64,000 nucleotides of DNA from SZUA-217 sp964194555 (GTDB taxonomy: Bacteria; Actinomycetota; Acidimicrobiia; Spongiisociales; ZC4RG35), in NCBI GenBank assembly GCA_964194555.1, contig CAXMMT010000010.1, positions 1-64,000 on the forward strand. The letters run 5' to 3'. Positions 34,904 through 42,980 of the stretch are shown piece by piece (position 1 is the stretch's first letter; each line of letters starts with the position of its first letter). The notes below the pieces were generated by a model, which did not search any database, was not told the DNA's origin, and worked only from the letters and a program-made list of their open reading frames with translations. Both the position numbers and the translations under genes were made by a program.

Positions 34904-35763
34904 CCCTCACCGAGCGCGAGACGTCGACGATCACTGCTCAGGTGAATGGCGAGACCGTAGAGGTGCCTGAGGGGTCGACGATTCTCGACGCGTGTCGAGA
35001 GGTGGGACTGGATCTGCCCACCCTCTGCTACGGGCCCACGATGACAGCGGCAAACGCATGCCGTGTCTGCGTGGTCGAGCTGGAGGGTTCGCGCACGCTC
35101 GTCCCGTCTTGCTCCCGGGCTCTCGAGGATGGGATGGTGATCAGAACCGGGACGGAGCGTGCTGAGCACAGCCGTCGACTCGTTCTGGAGCTTTTGGGCT
35201 CGGCAAGCGAGCTCGACAGGTCGGGTGATCAGCTCGACTCGTGGATGCGGGCTGCGAAGGCCGAAGCAGGTCGGTTTGGCCCAAATGCGGCGACCGTGGC
35301 CACACCGCCCAAGATCGAAGACGACCTCTATGTTCGGGACTACGGCCGCTGCATCCTCTGCTACCGATGTGTGGACGCCTGTGGCGTCGAGCACCAGAAC
35401 ACCTTTGCCATAACGGTTGCAGGAAGGGGTTTCGATGCCCACATCGCAACTGAGTTCGACGTCGCCCTGCCTGATTCGGCATGTGTCTACTGTGGAAACT
35501 GCATCGCAGTCTGCCCGACCGGCGCCCTTGTGGGTCGAGTGGAGTTCGACATGCGCAGAGATGACACCTGGGATGAGTCGCGTCAGGAGGTGACCAGGAC
35601 GGTCTGCACCTATTGCGGTGTCGGTTGCAACCTCGACCTGCATACCCAGGACGGAGAGATCGTCAGCGTGACATCACCCCACGATCACGACGTGACCCTC
35701 GGGAATCTGTGCATCAAGGGTCGATTTGGGTGGAGCTACGTCAGCAGCACCAAAGATGACTGA
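34900..35763 (+). CDS. ferredoxin-like iron-sulfur subunit carrying the N-terminal part of FdhA
   Basis: A 287-residue electron carrier. Residues 1-85 are a NuoG-type [2Fe-2S] domain (CYGPTMTAANACRVCVVE...PSCS). Residues about 145-210 hold two [4Fe-4S] motifs, CILCYRCVDAC and CVYCGNCIAVCP. The last ~55 residues are a molybdopterin-oxidoreductase Fe4S4 domain (CTYCGVGCNLDL ... NLCIKGRFGWSYV) ending where FdhA residues normally continue. In standard NAD-linked formate dehydrogenases all this is the N-terminal third of the alpha chain; here it is a separate gene placed last. It presumably docks on FdhA to complete the chain of clusters. Confidence 0.88.
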   Translation: MTLTERETSTITAQVNGETVEVPEGSTILDACREVGLDLPTLCYGPTMTAANACRVCVVELEGSRTLVPSCSRALEDGMVIRTGTERAEHSRRLVLELLGSASELDRSGDQLDSWMRAAKAEAGRFGPNAATVATPPKIEDDLYVRDYGRCILCYRCVDACGVEHQNTFAITVAGRGFDAHIATEFDVALPDSACVYCGNCIAVCPTGALVGRVEFDMRRDDTWDESRQEVTRTVCTYCGVGCNLDLHTQDGEIVSVTSPHDHDVTLGNLCIKGRFGWSYVSSTKDD

Positions 35764-36565
35764 CCAGGTCACTACCCATAGGGTCCTTCGATTCCGGGGC
35801 GATGCAGTAGTTGTCGAGGACGATCTGGTCGTTGAGGAACCCGTCGAGATACGGCTAGAGGGCGTGCCTCTGGCGGTTGTCATGCGGACTCCAGGTGATG
35901 ATGCTGATCTGATACTCGGCTTTGCCATCACCGAGGGGATCGTTCCCGGCCCTGAGGCGGTCTCCAACGTGCGATCGCTTGGCGACGGCCGGTGGAGTCT
36001 CGATCTGGCAGATGGGTTCTCGGTCGACCCTGAGCAGTTCAAGCGCAATTTCTATGCGACGTCGTCGTGTGGTGTTTGCGGGAAGGCTTCGATAGACGCG
36101 ATCCGGGTGGCGGGTTCGCGACCATCTCCGGGCCCTGTGGTCGACGCCGAAACGATCCTCGCACTGCCACCGCTTCTTCTCGAGCGTCAGGCTGCCTTTC
36201 GCTCGACCGGCGGTCTTCATGCAGCTGCCGCTTTTGACCCTTCCGGTGTGATCGTGGCCGTCCGCGAGGACATAGGCCGTCACAACGCGGTCGACAAGGT
36301 TGTCGGCCATCTCGCCAGCGAAGGCTGGCCGCTCCCGTCGCTGGGCCTGATCGTCTCCGGGCGGGTGTCGTTTGAGATCGTGCAGAAGGCGGCCGTGGCC
36401 GGGATCTCGCTGCTGTGCGGTGTTTCGGCAGCATCCAGTCTCGCCGTCGAACTGGGCGAGGAATTCGGGATGACTGTGGTCGGGTTTCTCCGCGACGGAG
36501 GGTTCACGGTGTACTGCGGTGAGGAACGGATCAGCGGCCTAGGGGAGCGGTTCGGCCTCGAATAG
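35756..36565 (+). CDS. fdhD: formate dehydrogenase sulfurtransferase FdhD
   Basis: A 269-residue protein that delivers sulfur from a cysteine desulfurase to the molybdenum cofactor of formate dehydrogenase. The sulfur-carrying Cys pair is in SSCGVCGKASID; FAITEGIV, GGLHAAAAFD, VREDIGRHNAVDKVVG and SGRVSFEIVQKA are the family signatures. ATG 35756 overlaps the previous gene by 8 bases, making FdhD part of the operon. Its stop lies 27 bases inside the convergent lipoprotein gene. Confidence 0.92.
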   Translation: MTDQVTTHRVLRFRGDAVVVEDDLVVEEPVEIRLEGVPLAVVMRTPGDDADLILGFAITEGIVPGPEAVSNVRSLGDGRWSLDLADGFSVDPEQFKRNFYATSSCGVCGKASIDAIRVAGSRPSPGPVVDAETILALPPLLLERQAAFRSTGGLHAAAAFDPSGVIVAVREDIGRHNAVDKVVGHLASEGWPLPSLGLIVSGRVSFEIVQKAAVAGISLLCGVSAASSLAVELGEEFGMTVVGFLRDGGFTVYCGEERISGLGERFGLE

Positions 36566-37093
36566 GAACTGGCCTTCGGAGTTCCGGAGGTGGAAGCTTT
36601 CTCGAATGATCACCCACCGTCCCGCCTGAAGGAGCAGATCGATGTGCTCCTCCTCCTGTTCCATGACGGCCTCGTCCTCGCAGGCGATCTCGGTCCAGGT
36701 GAGTTCGTTGAGCATGATCACCTGACCGTCGTTGACGTCGGGTACACCTGACTCGAACTCGTCGTAGGCGCCTTCGGTTTCCCAGGTTCCTTGGTAGTCG
36801 TTGCAGCCGGTTGTCCCCGAGACCGTCCCATCTGCTGCGAATGCGATCGTGATCTCGGTTTTCCAGACATTGGTGAAGCTCCCGGAAGGCAGGATGTAGT
36901 TGGTGACGTTCCAATCGGTCCCGGCGAGTTCAGGAGCGGGCACTGCGTTTTGCGTGGCCGTTGACGGTGGCGCCGTAACGGCAGCGACGGCCGCTGGGGC
37001 AGCTGTTGTGGTGGGCTCATCGGAGGTAGCTGCTTCACCGCAAGCTGCCAGAGTGATGGTGACCGCAATCACGCTTACCCATCGTGAGCTCAT
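36539..37093 (-). CDS. META/HslJ-like domain lipoprotein
   Basis: A 184-residue lipoprotein: signal peptide with lipobox ITLAACG, an Ala/Thr/Pro-rich linker to about residue 55, then a META/HslJ-type domain beginning LAGTDWNVTNYIL and containing the hallmark GTTGCNDYQGTWETEG. The C-terminal strand LRNSEGQFLFEA completes the fold. Such domains occur in outer-membrane or surface lipoproteins of unclear role. It faces the formate dehydrogenase operon tail to tail with a 27-bp overlap, with no functional link visible. Confidence 0.78.
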   Translation of the reverse strand: MSSRWVSVIAVTITLAACGEAATSDEPTTTAAPAAVAAVTAPPSTATQNAVPAPELAGTDWNVTNYILPSGSFTNVWKTEITIAFAADGTVSGTTGCNDYQGTWETEGAYDEFESGVPDVNDGQVIMLNELTWTEIACEDEAVMEQEEEHIDLLLQAGRWVIIRESFHLRNSEGQFLFEAEPLP

Positions 37094-37103
37094 TTGGCCA
37101 AGC

Positions 37104-37266
37104 TAGTGGCCTGTCGCCCCAATAGCTACGCGATCTCACCGGCCCTCGACGTCCCTGGCGGCGTCCTCCGCCTCGACGCAGCTACGGCTGCGCCTTCGTT
37201 GTGCGTTCTGGCCAGATGACGTCGATGACTCGGTGACACCGCGATCAATTGAGCGACAGACCACTA
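37104..37266. repeat. 163-bp element with terminal inverted repeats (MITE-like)
   Basis: The left end TAGTGGCCTGTCGCCCCAAT and the right end ATTGAGCGACAGACCACTA are inverted repeats of one another over 19 bases with one single-base gap and two mismatches. The right ~75-85 bp recur at 42494-42578 at roughly 88 percent identity. It carries no gene and abuts the 3' end of the formate-THF ligase gene. It may be a miniature transposable element or a mobile terminator-like repeat. Confidence 0.6.
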
Positions 37267-37267
37267 T

Positions 37268-39037
37268 TCAAAACAACCCGACGACGTTGCCTTCCTTGTC
37301 GATGTCCACCTGCATGTATGCGGGCTTGGTACCGAGACCGGGCATGGTTCTCATCTCTCCGAGAAGGGGGTAGATGAATCCGGCGCCGACTGAGGCTCTC
37401 ACTTCCCTGACCGGAATCGTGAATCCCTTCGGAGCGCCTTTCAACGTCGGATCGTGACTGATCGACAGATGGGTTTTCGCCATGCAGATCGGCAGGTATC
37501 CGAATCCTGCCTCCTCGAAGTCGGCGATCTGTCTTTCGGCTTTGGTTGAGTATTCGACCTCGCCCGCCCCGTAGACGTTCTTGGCGATGGTTTCGATCTT
37601 GGTCTTGATGGATTGATCCAGCGGATACAGATACTTGAAGTCACCGGGCTGATCGCAAGCCTCGACCACGGCTTCAGCCAATTCCAGAGCACCGCTACCA
37701 CCCTCGGCATGGTGGTCGGTGGTCACAGCGGCCGTTGCTCCGGCAGCGAGCGAGATCTCCTTGATTAGATCGTGCTCATGTTTCGAGTCGGTGGGGAACC
37801 GGTTGATGGCCACTACCAGGGGCACACCGAAGCTCCGGGCTGATGCAATATGAGACTTCAAGTTGGCCATGCCCGCCCGCAGCAGCGGAAGGTTCTCTTC
37901 GGTGTAGGCCGGGTCGAGGGGGCGACCGGCAACCACCTTGGGACCGCCGCCGTGGGTCTTCAGCGCCCTGACCGTCGCCACCATGACGACACAGTCCGGT
38001 TTCAGCCCTGATACCCGGCATTTGATGTCGAAGAACTTCTCCATGCCCATGTCGGCGCCGAAACCGGACTCCGTGACGACATAGTCACCGAGATGAAGGG
38101 CCATCCGGTCGGCAAGGATCGACGAGTTGCCGTGGGCGATGTGGGCGAAGGGCCCGGCGTGGACAAAGGCAGCCTGGCCTTCCAGAGTCTGCATCAGGGT
38201 GGGGTGCAAAGTCTCCCGCATCAGTACGGCGACCGCACCTGCGACTCCAAGGTCCTCGAGGGTTATCGGCGTCCCGTCCTTGGCCGAGCCGATGACCACT
38301 CGCCCGCACCGATCTCGGAGGTTCTTCAAGGCGGAGGCGTAGTCGGCACCGTCTACCAGGGCGAGAATTGCCATTAGCTCGCTGGTGGCTGTGATGTCGT
38401 AGCCACTCTCTCGTGGTCGTCCATCAGCTGATCCGCCCAGGCCGAGCACAATGTTGCGGAGCGCCCGATCGTTCACATCCACCACCCGGCGCCAGCTGAT
38501 TTTGTCCGGGTCGATGGCGAGTCGTTTCAGCCCCAACTCTTCCAATCGCTCATCGGTGAGCCGGCCTTCGTGATACCAGCGGGCATCGATGGCGGCCGCC
38601 ACTAGATTGTGCGCCACTGTGATGGCATGCATGTCGCCGGTGAGGTGGAGATTGAACTCGTCCATCGGGACGACCTGGCTGTAGCCCCCTCCCGCGGCCC
38701 CGCCCTTGATACCGAAAGTGGGGCCCATACTGGGCTGTCGGATGCATGCAATCGAACGATGTCCGAGAATCCCCAGCCCTTGCACAAGACCGATCGCAGT
38801 GGTGGTCTTGCCTTCGCCGAGCGGTGTTGGGGTGATCGCGGTCACGTCGATGTACTTGCCCTTCGGGTTGGACCCGATTCTTCGCAGGGCGTCCAGATGG
38901 ATCTTCGCCTTGGTGTCCCCGTAGGGAATGACGTCGCTCTCCTCGAGACCGACATCGAGGGCGATCTCGGTGATGGGTCGTACGTCGGCGGTGCGAGCGA
39001 TCTCCAGATCACTGGGGAACGAAGGGTCAGAACTCAA
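37268..39037 (-). CDS. fhs: formate-tetrahydrofolate ligase
   Basis: A 589-residue enzyme joining formate to tetrahydrofolate with ATP, giving 10-formyl-THF. The ATP loop is TPTPLGEGKTTTAIGL; RQPSMGPTFGIKGGAAGGGY, the two PROSITE-type family regions (VATVRALKTHGG with the preceding DIKCR) and RASVGAGFIYPL are all present, and length is somewhat above the ~560 of most members. Close to the formate dehydrogenase operon, it gives the cell a second route for formate: assimilation into one-carbon units rather than oxidation. Confidence 0.94.
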   Translation of the reverse strand: MSSDPSFPSDLEIARTADVRPITEIALDVGLEESDVIPYGDTKAKIHLDALRRIGSNPKGKYIDVTAITPTPLGEGKTTTAIGLVQGLGILGHRSIACIRQPSMGPTFGIKGGAAGGGYSQVVPMDEFNLHLTGDMHAITVAHNLVAAAIDARWYHEGRLTDERLEELGLKRLAIDPDKISWRRVVDVNDRALRNIVLGLGGSADGRPRESGYDITATSELMAILALVDGADYASALKNLRDRCGRVVIGSAKDGTPITLEDLGVAGAVAVLMRETLHPTLMQTLEGQAAFVHAGPFAHIAHGNSSILADRMALHLGDYVVTESGFGADMGMEKFFDIKCRVSGLKPDCVVMVATVRALKTHGGGPKVVAGRPLDPAYTEENLPLLRAGMANLKSHIASARSFGVPLVVAINRFPTDSKHEHDLIKEISLAAGATAAVTTDHHAEGGSGALELAEAVVEACDQPGDFKYLYPLDQSIKTKIETIAKNVYGAGEVEYSTKAERQIADFEEAGFGYLPICMAKTHLSISHDPTLKGAPKGFTIPVREVRASVGAGFIYPLLGEMRTMPGLGTKPAYMQVDIDKEGNVVGLF

Positions 39038-39104
39038 TGTCTCTCATCTCCTCGCGAGTGCGTTGCCACGAAGCGGCGGTTTACGACACTACTTGTCGAT
39101 CAGA

Positions 39105-39266
39105 TCAAAGACTGCTGATGCCGAATCGGTCAAGAAGTGCGGCTTCGAGGAATGACGCCAGGTCGCCCCATTCGTCGCTCTCATCCAGTGGGTGTTCGTC
39201 GTAGACGGCATAGGTGGAGTCGATTGCAACCGGATCGTGGACCGATTCTGATTCCATCCAAGTCAT
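39105..39266 (-). CDS. possible small acidic protein, 53 residues
   Basis: An open frame from ATG 39266 encodes 53 residues, acidic, with DEHPLDESDEWGDLASFLEA and a C-terminus AALLDRFGISSL. No ribosome site is evident and no family is recognised. The composition resembles coding sequence of the neighbourhood, so it may be a real small gene or the tail of a lost larger one. Confidence 0.3.
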   Translation of the reverse strand: MTWMESESVHDPVAIDSTYAVYDEHPLDESDEWGDLASFLEAALLDRFGISSL

Positions 39267-39315
39267 GATCGATACGGTGATGCAAGGATCTGACGCCTCG
39301 CCATCGAACTAGGCG

Positions 39316-40589
39316 TTATGGAGGTTTTCCGTCGGTGATGTAGGTGTGACCGAGCCGGCTGGTCCATCGGTGGGTGCCGTTGGAGAGACGCTCGAGTTTC
39401 CAGCCGTTGTGTCTGACTATGTGGTCATGACGACATAGCGGGGCGAGGTTGTCCTCTGTGGTGGGTCCACCATCCGCCCAGGCCTCTGGGTGGTCGAGAT
39501 CGCAGTCGATAGCGGGCATGGGACATCCGGGGAACACACATGTCGGATATGCAGCATGAACGCCACGGGTCTGGGCTGCCGTAGGTCTGCGCTGTGTGGT
39601 GCCGGTGGAGACAATCTGACCGTTTTCACCGACGACGGAGTATCTCCACTCGGCATCCTCCTGTTCTTCGACCACCTTGCGGGCGATGTCAGCGATCACC
39701 GGGCCAAAACCGGGGATCTCGGCCGGGTTGTCGTCGGTTCCGATGAGGGTGGCCAGATCGACCCGGATGTCGACAACGGCTCTTGATCCGGCGTCGTTCA
39801 ACTCGACTCCGCTCAGAAGGTCGAGGAAGACATCGGCCCGAATCTGGTCGGTGGTACGGGGATCATCAGAGCGCTTCAGGCTTCTGGCCGTCTTGTTGAT
39901 CCGTCGGGTGACACCATTGACCCGATCCGGCGGCAGAGCCAACCCGAACAAACTGGCCGTCCCGTCAACCTCCGCTTGCGTGATGATCCGACGCCCATCA
40001 AGTGCATCCTCATATCTCGTTTTAGCCTCGTCGGGATCGGCTTCGACGCAGAGACGTCTGATCCAGGCAGCCAACTGGCCGGTGGTAAAACCGGAGCACG
40101 GTCGACAATCCTGTCCACTACTTCACGGGCGGTCTGGTCGGAAAGGTGGGACGTGCCGTAGACGATGGTCCGGGCACGAGGAACATCGATCAGGCCTGTC
40201 AGCAAGAGTTCTTCCACCCGAGGGAGACGGAGTCGAAGCTCCATGGCGAATCCGAGGGCGCTTTCGGCAACCCTTCGAGTCAGACGCAAATCCGCCCGAA
40301 TCTCATCTGAAGCGAACTCCTCCTCGTCGGAGCTTCGCTCCACTGGAGAGTTGGCATCGCCGGGCGGACAGAACGCGATTTCGACCATGTCGACCAACGA
40401 GGCAGCCTCGTAGTGGGCAGCAAGACGTTTGTGGGACTGCATCAGCCGCACCATGTCGTGGCCGTTCAACCGGGTTCGGTCGACGGCCGAGAGGATTGCG
40501 GCGAGATGTGGGCTGGGCGCAATCGTCTCCAGATCACCAGGCAACGTCTGTCGAAACGGCTCAACAGGGGCCTCGGTCTCGGCCATCAT
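39316..40589 (-). pseudogene. DUF222/HNH endonuclease (REP13E12-like), frameshifted
   Basis: Two frames together make one DUF222-HNH protein. From ATG 40589 the first reads MMAETEAPVEPFRQ through LRLTRRVAESALGFAMELR and DQTAREVVDRIVDRAPVL. The second picks up at TTGQLAAWIRRLCVEADPDE and ends with the HNH nuclease core CVFPGCPMPAIDCDLDHPEA and NLAPLCRHDHIVRH. The switch lies near 40087 at a run of four A (plus strand), consistent with loss of one base. The DUF222-HNH family includes the 13E12 repeat proteins of mycobacteria. A sequencing error in the homopolymer would also explain it. Confidence 0.8.
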
Positions 40590-40606
40590 CAGCTTGGTCC
40601 TGACCG

Positions 40607-40949
40607 TTTTCCTGCGTATGGATCGGGACGTGGTCGAGGCGTCGACAACCATGCTGATCCGAGACGATTCTGGCCGCTTGCGCAGGCCCTCCACCACCGA
40701 CCCGTCTAATACCTGGGAGTCCCAACCCACCGAGGACGAAGAGAACGCACTGCGTCTCAAGGTTCGCTGTCCGACTCTGGTCGCCAAGCCGAACACAGCG
40801 AGATGCACGTCGCCGACGACAATCAGCGAGTCGCGGCGATCTACCCAAGAGGTGAAGCAGCGGTTGTCGAGGGGGCCGGCCACAACCTCGCGTACGAAAA
40901 CACCGCATTCACCATCGATCTCATGAGAGATTTCATCACTCGTAAGTGA
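40607..40949 (+). pseudogene. C-terminal remnant of an alpha/beta hydrolase gene
   Basis: On the plus strand, RMDRDVVEASTTMLIRDDSG and LKVRCPTLVAKPN read like the cap and beta-7 region of an alpha/beta hydrolase. After a frameshift near 40800 comes EMHVADDNQRVAAIYPRGE and then VVEGAGHNLAYENTAFTIDL, with the catalytic-His motif GAGHN, ending at TGA 40949. The N-terminal two thirds, including the nucleophile, are absent: similarity begins about where the opposite-strand DUF222/HNH gene starts, suggesting that element replaced the missing part. Confidence 0.6.
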
Positions 40950-41256
40950 CTACCCCGCCCAGACCGAATTCCCCGCCGGCATCGAGGGTGACGTCAGACA
41001 CGGAGTCGTGTCCCTTCAGGATCGAAGTGAGCAAGGTGTTCTATGACCGTGGCGGGGACGGTCGTTACGCGACTTCCAGCACAAACATGCTTGTCTGGAT
41101 CACTCACAACGCGTCCCGCTACGCCTTCATCGGGGGCCGACGGTCATGTCGTTCTTTTCGAGTTCTCTCAAGCCGACTATCTGAGTGACCCTTCCCACAC
41201 TCATCAACGAAGTGGGACCGGACGTGAGGTCTTGTCGAGTTACCCGCTCGGGCTGA
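40950..41256. other. 307-bp gene-free stretch, mostly scar tissue
   Basis: The first ~110 bp hold a copy of soxA/soxG end sequences (listed separately). From 41067 to the end of the DUF2652 gene nothing was recognised. Confidence 0.55.
40957..41066 (-). pseudogene. duplicated soxA 3' end and internally deleted soxG
   Basis: Bases 40985-41066 match 42967-43048 (end of soxA and start of soxG) with two mismatches, and 40957-40984 match 42579-42606 (end of soxG) with one. The middle ~360 bp of soxG is missing, in frame, leaving a stub that reads VSDVTLDAGGEFGLG. Near-identity points to a recent duplication followed by deletion. Confidence 0.8.
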
Positions 41257-42423
41257 TCAGGGGGAGGCGAGAGCCTGGCTGGCGGCCGCCTCTATCTCAT
41301 TACTGGAATAACTCGCGGAATCCGGTGCGATAATCCTTCCGGCGGCGATGTCCTCCTCGATCAGTTGACGCAGAAGAGGTAGGCCTACGCCCGCCCTTCG
41401 CTTGATCCAGAGGTTCCAGAGCGCCCTCAATATCAGAAGTTCTGGCTTCGGCCCGCCAAGTTTCCCGTAAATCAGCGTCACTCGGGTGCCGGTATCGGTC
41501 GATTCCAGATTCGTCGTGGCGATGAACGAGCTGCGCTTCGTCAGCGGGTTCTTGAATACAATCCGAGTGAACGGGTGCCACTCAAGGATTATGTTGTGGC
41601 TGGGTGCCCCATTTCCGTGAAAACACTCGTATGTGGTTCCTTCGCCGATTCGCCCTGCTCGGCGATCGTGTGCGATCTGTTTGGTCGCACCGCTGAACAC
41701 TGCACGGGTTTCCGGGTTGGTCAGGTATCCCCACATGATCTCGGCAGAAACGGGATACTCCTCCTCCCAACTGGCGAAGACTGTGTCTCCAAGATCGAGG
41801 CGTGAAGCATCTCGGCCAGTCTCCCAGATCGGTTTCATGTCCATGACCAGACCGGATACGACACCGGCATTGTCGAACTCCTCCGAATACTTCGTCAGTT
41901 CCTCACCGAACCCTTCCAGGCCCAATTTGTCTACGGCCGCATCGGTGTATAGGGTGTAGGCCCGGTAGCCGGTCTCCTCCGCGATGTGATTCTTCATCAC
42001 CCGGTGGATCAGGTTGACGTCCGAGCCGACCATCTCTTCACGTCCCCGGAGGTTGGAGAGGACGAACTCACCGTGATGAACGAAGAACTTCAAATCGAGG
42101 TTGCTGATGTTGGCGCAGGCATTGCACTGACAAGATGTGTTCATCACCATCAGATCGATGGCACGTTTGAACGAGACATAGGTGTGCTCGATCATCTCGA
42201 CGAAGGCCTGGCCCTGGAACCTTTCCGAATCGATGGTGTAGCTCAACACCGCGTCGCCCTCGAGCCCTGAAAGCACGAGAGGTGCCTTGGCGTTGTCGAT
42301 CAGCAAATCGAGCAATGTCTTGAGAACATCCTGAGCGTGCTCCAACTCCGAATCATTCAGATACGCCGTGTACCCGGTGATGTCAGCGACTACGAGAAAG
42401 CCGGTGCGAGTTGATGACGGCAT
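41257..42423 (-). CDS. DUF2652 (cyclase-fold) protein with SRPBCC domain
   Basis: A 388-residue two-domain protein. Residues 1-190 are DUF2652, related to class III cyclases: VVADITGYTAYL corresponds to the first metal-Asp strand and GLEGDAVLSYT to the second. A Cys cluster SCQCNACANI lies between. Residues about 215-365 look like an SRPBCC/START domain (EEYPVSAEIMWGYLTNPETR, TTYECFHGNGAPSHNII, STDTGTRVTLIYGKLGG), which binds hydrophobic ligands. Function is unknown; a lipid-sensing signalling role is plausible. A near-identical internal fragment lies at 12884-13065. Confidence 0.8.
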   Translation of the reverse strand: MPSSTRTGFLVVADITGYTAYLNDSELEHAQDVLKTLLDLLIDNAKAPLVLSGLEGDAVLSYTIDSERFQGQAFVEMIEHTYVSFKRAIDLMVMNTSCQCNACANISNLDLKFFVHHGEFVLSNLRGREEMVGSDVNLIHRVMKNHIAEETGYRAYTLYTDAAVDKLGLEGFGEELTKYSEEFDNAGVVSGLVMDMKPIWETGRDASRLDLGDTVFASWEEEYPVSAEIMWGYLTNPETRAVFSGATKQIAHDRRAGRIGEGTTYECFHGNGAPSHNIILEWHPFTRIVFKNPLTKRSSFIATTNLESTDTGTRVTLIYGKLGGPKPELLILRALWNLWIKRRAGVGLPLLRQLIEEDIAAGRIIAPDSASYSSNEIEAAASQALASP

Positions 42424-42493
42424 CGTTCGAGCTTATCGGAGACCGCAACTATGCCGAAGGTGCAGATCTCGAGATTCAGAACTCGATGGCCTA

Positions 42494-42578
42494 AAGGCTG
42501 CGCCTTCGTTGTGCGTCCTTGCCAGATGACGCCGATGACTCGGTGACACCGCGGCATCAATTGGGCGACAGACCACTA
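42494..42578. repeat. partial second copy of the 163-bp TIR element
   Basis: About 85 bp matching the right half of the element at 37104-37266, from GGCTGCGCCTTCGTTGTGCG to the terminal repeat ATTGGGCGACAGACCACTA. The left terminal repeat is missing. The last three bases form the soxG stop codon on the minus strand. Confidence 0.65.
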
Positions 42579-42980
42579 GCCCAGACCGAATTCTCCGCCG
42601 GCATCGCGGATGACGTCGTGCATATGCCGACCAAACGAGCGTGACGGGAGGATCAAATAGGACCGCACACCGTCATGGTCGTCTCTGACCAACTCGGTGG
42701 CGACGTTGCCGACAAGGGTGCGGGCCGCCGCCTTGTCGGGGAACACGTCATCGCCGAGGTCCAAAGCGCAGATCTTGGCCAGAAGTCTCGGAGCATCTAC
42801 ACCGGTCAGCCGGAACATAGCCCTGACCGAGGTCAGGTCAACCACATCGCCGTCCGGGCGATCACCGAGGACGGTCCATTCGCCGGGGCTGATCGACCAT
42901 GCCAGGTCCCCGGTGGCGTGATCACCGAAGAGACGCCACTTGGGCGTCTTGCCGAGATCGGTGAGGGTGAGGTCAGACAC
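42576..42980 (-). CDS. soxG: sarcosine oxidase gamma subunit
   Basis: A 134-residue subunit of heterotetrameric sarcosine oxidase, needed for assembly and folate handling near the GcvT-like domain of SoxA. The GcvT-related pattern is visible: WSISPGEWTVLGD, VDLTSVRAMFRLTGVDAPRLLAKICALDL, and SYLILPSRSFGRHMHDVI. GTG 42980 overlaps the soxA stop; an ATG at 43100 inside soxA is unlikely. The TAG stop is provided by the end of an inverted-repeat element, so the C-terminus may have been altered by its insertion. Confidence 0.87.
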   Translation of the reverse strand: MSDLTLTDLGKTPKWRLFGDHATGDLAWSISPGEWTVLGDRPDGDVVDLTSVRAMFRLTGVDAPRLLAKICALDLGDDVFPDKAAARTLVGNVATELVRDDHDGVRSYLILPSRSFGRHMHDVIRDAGGEFGLG

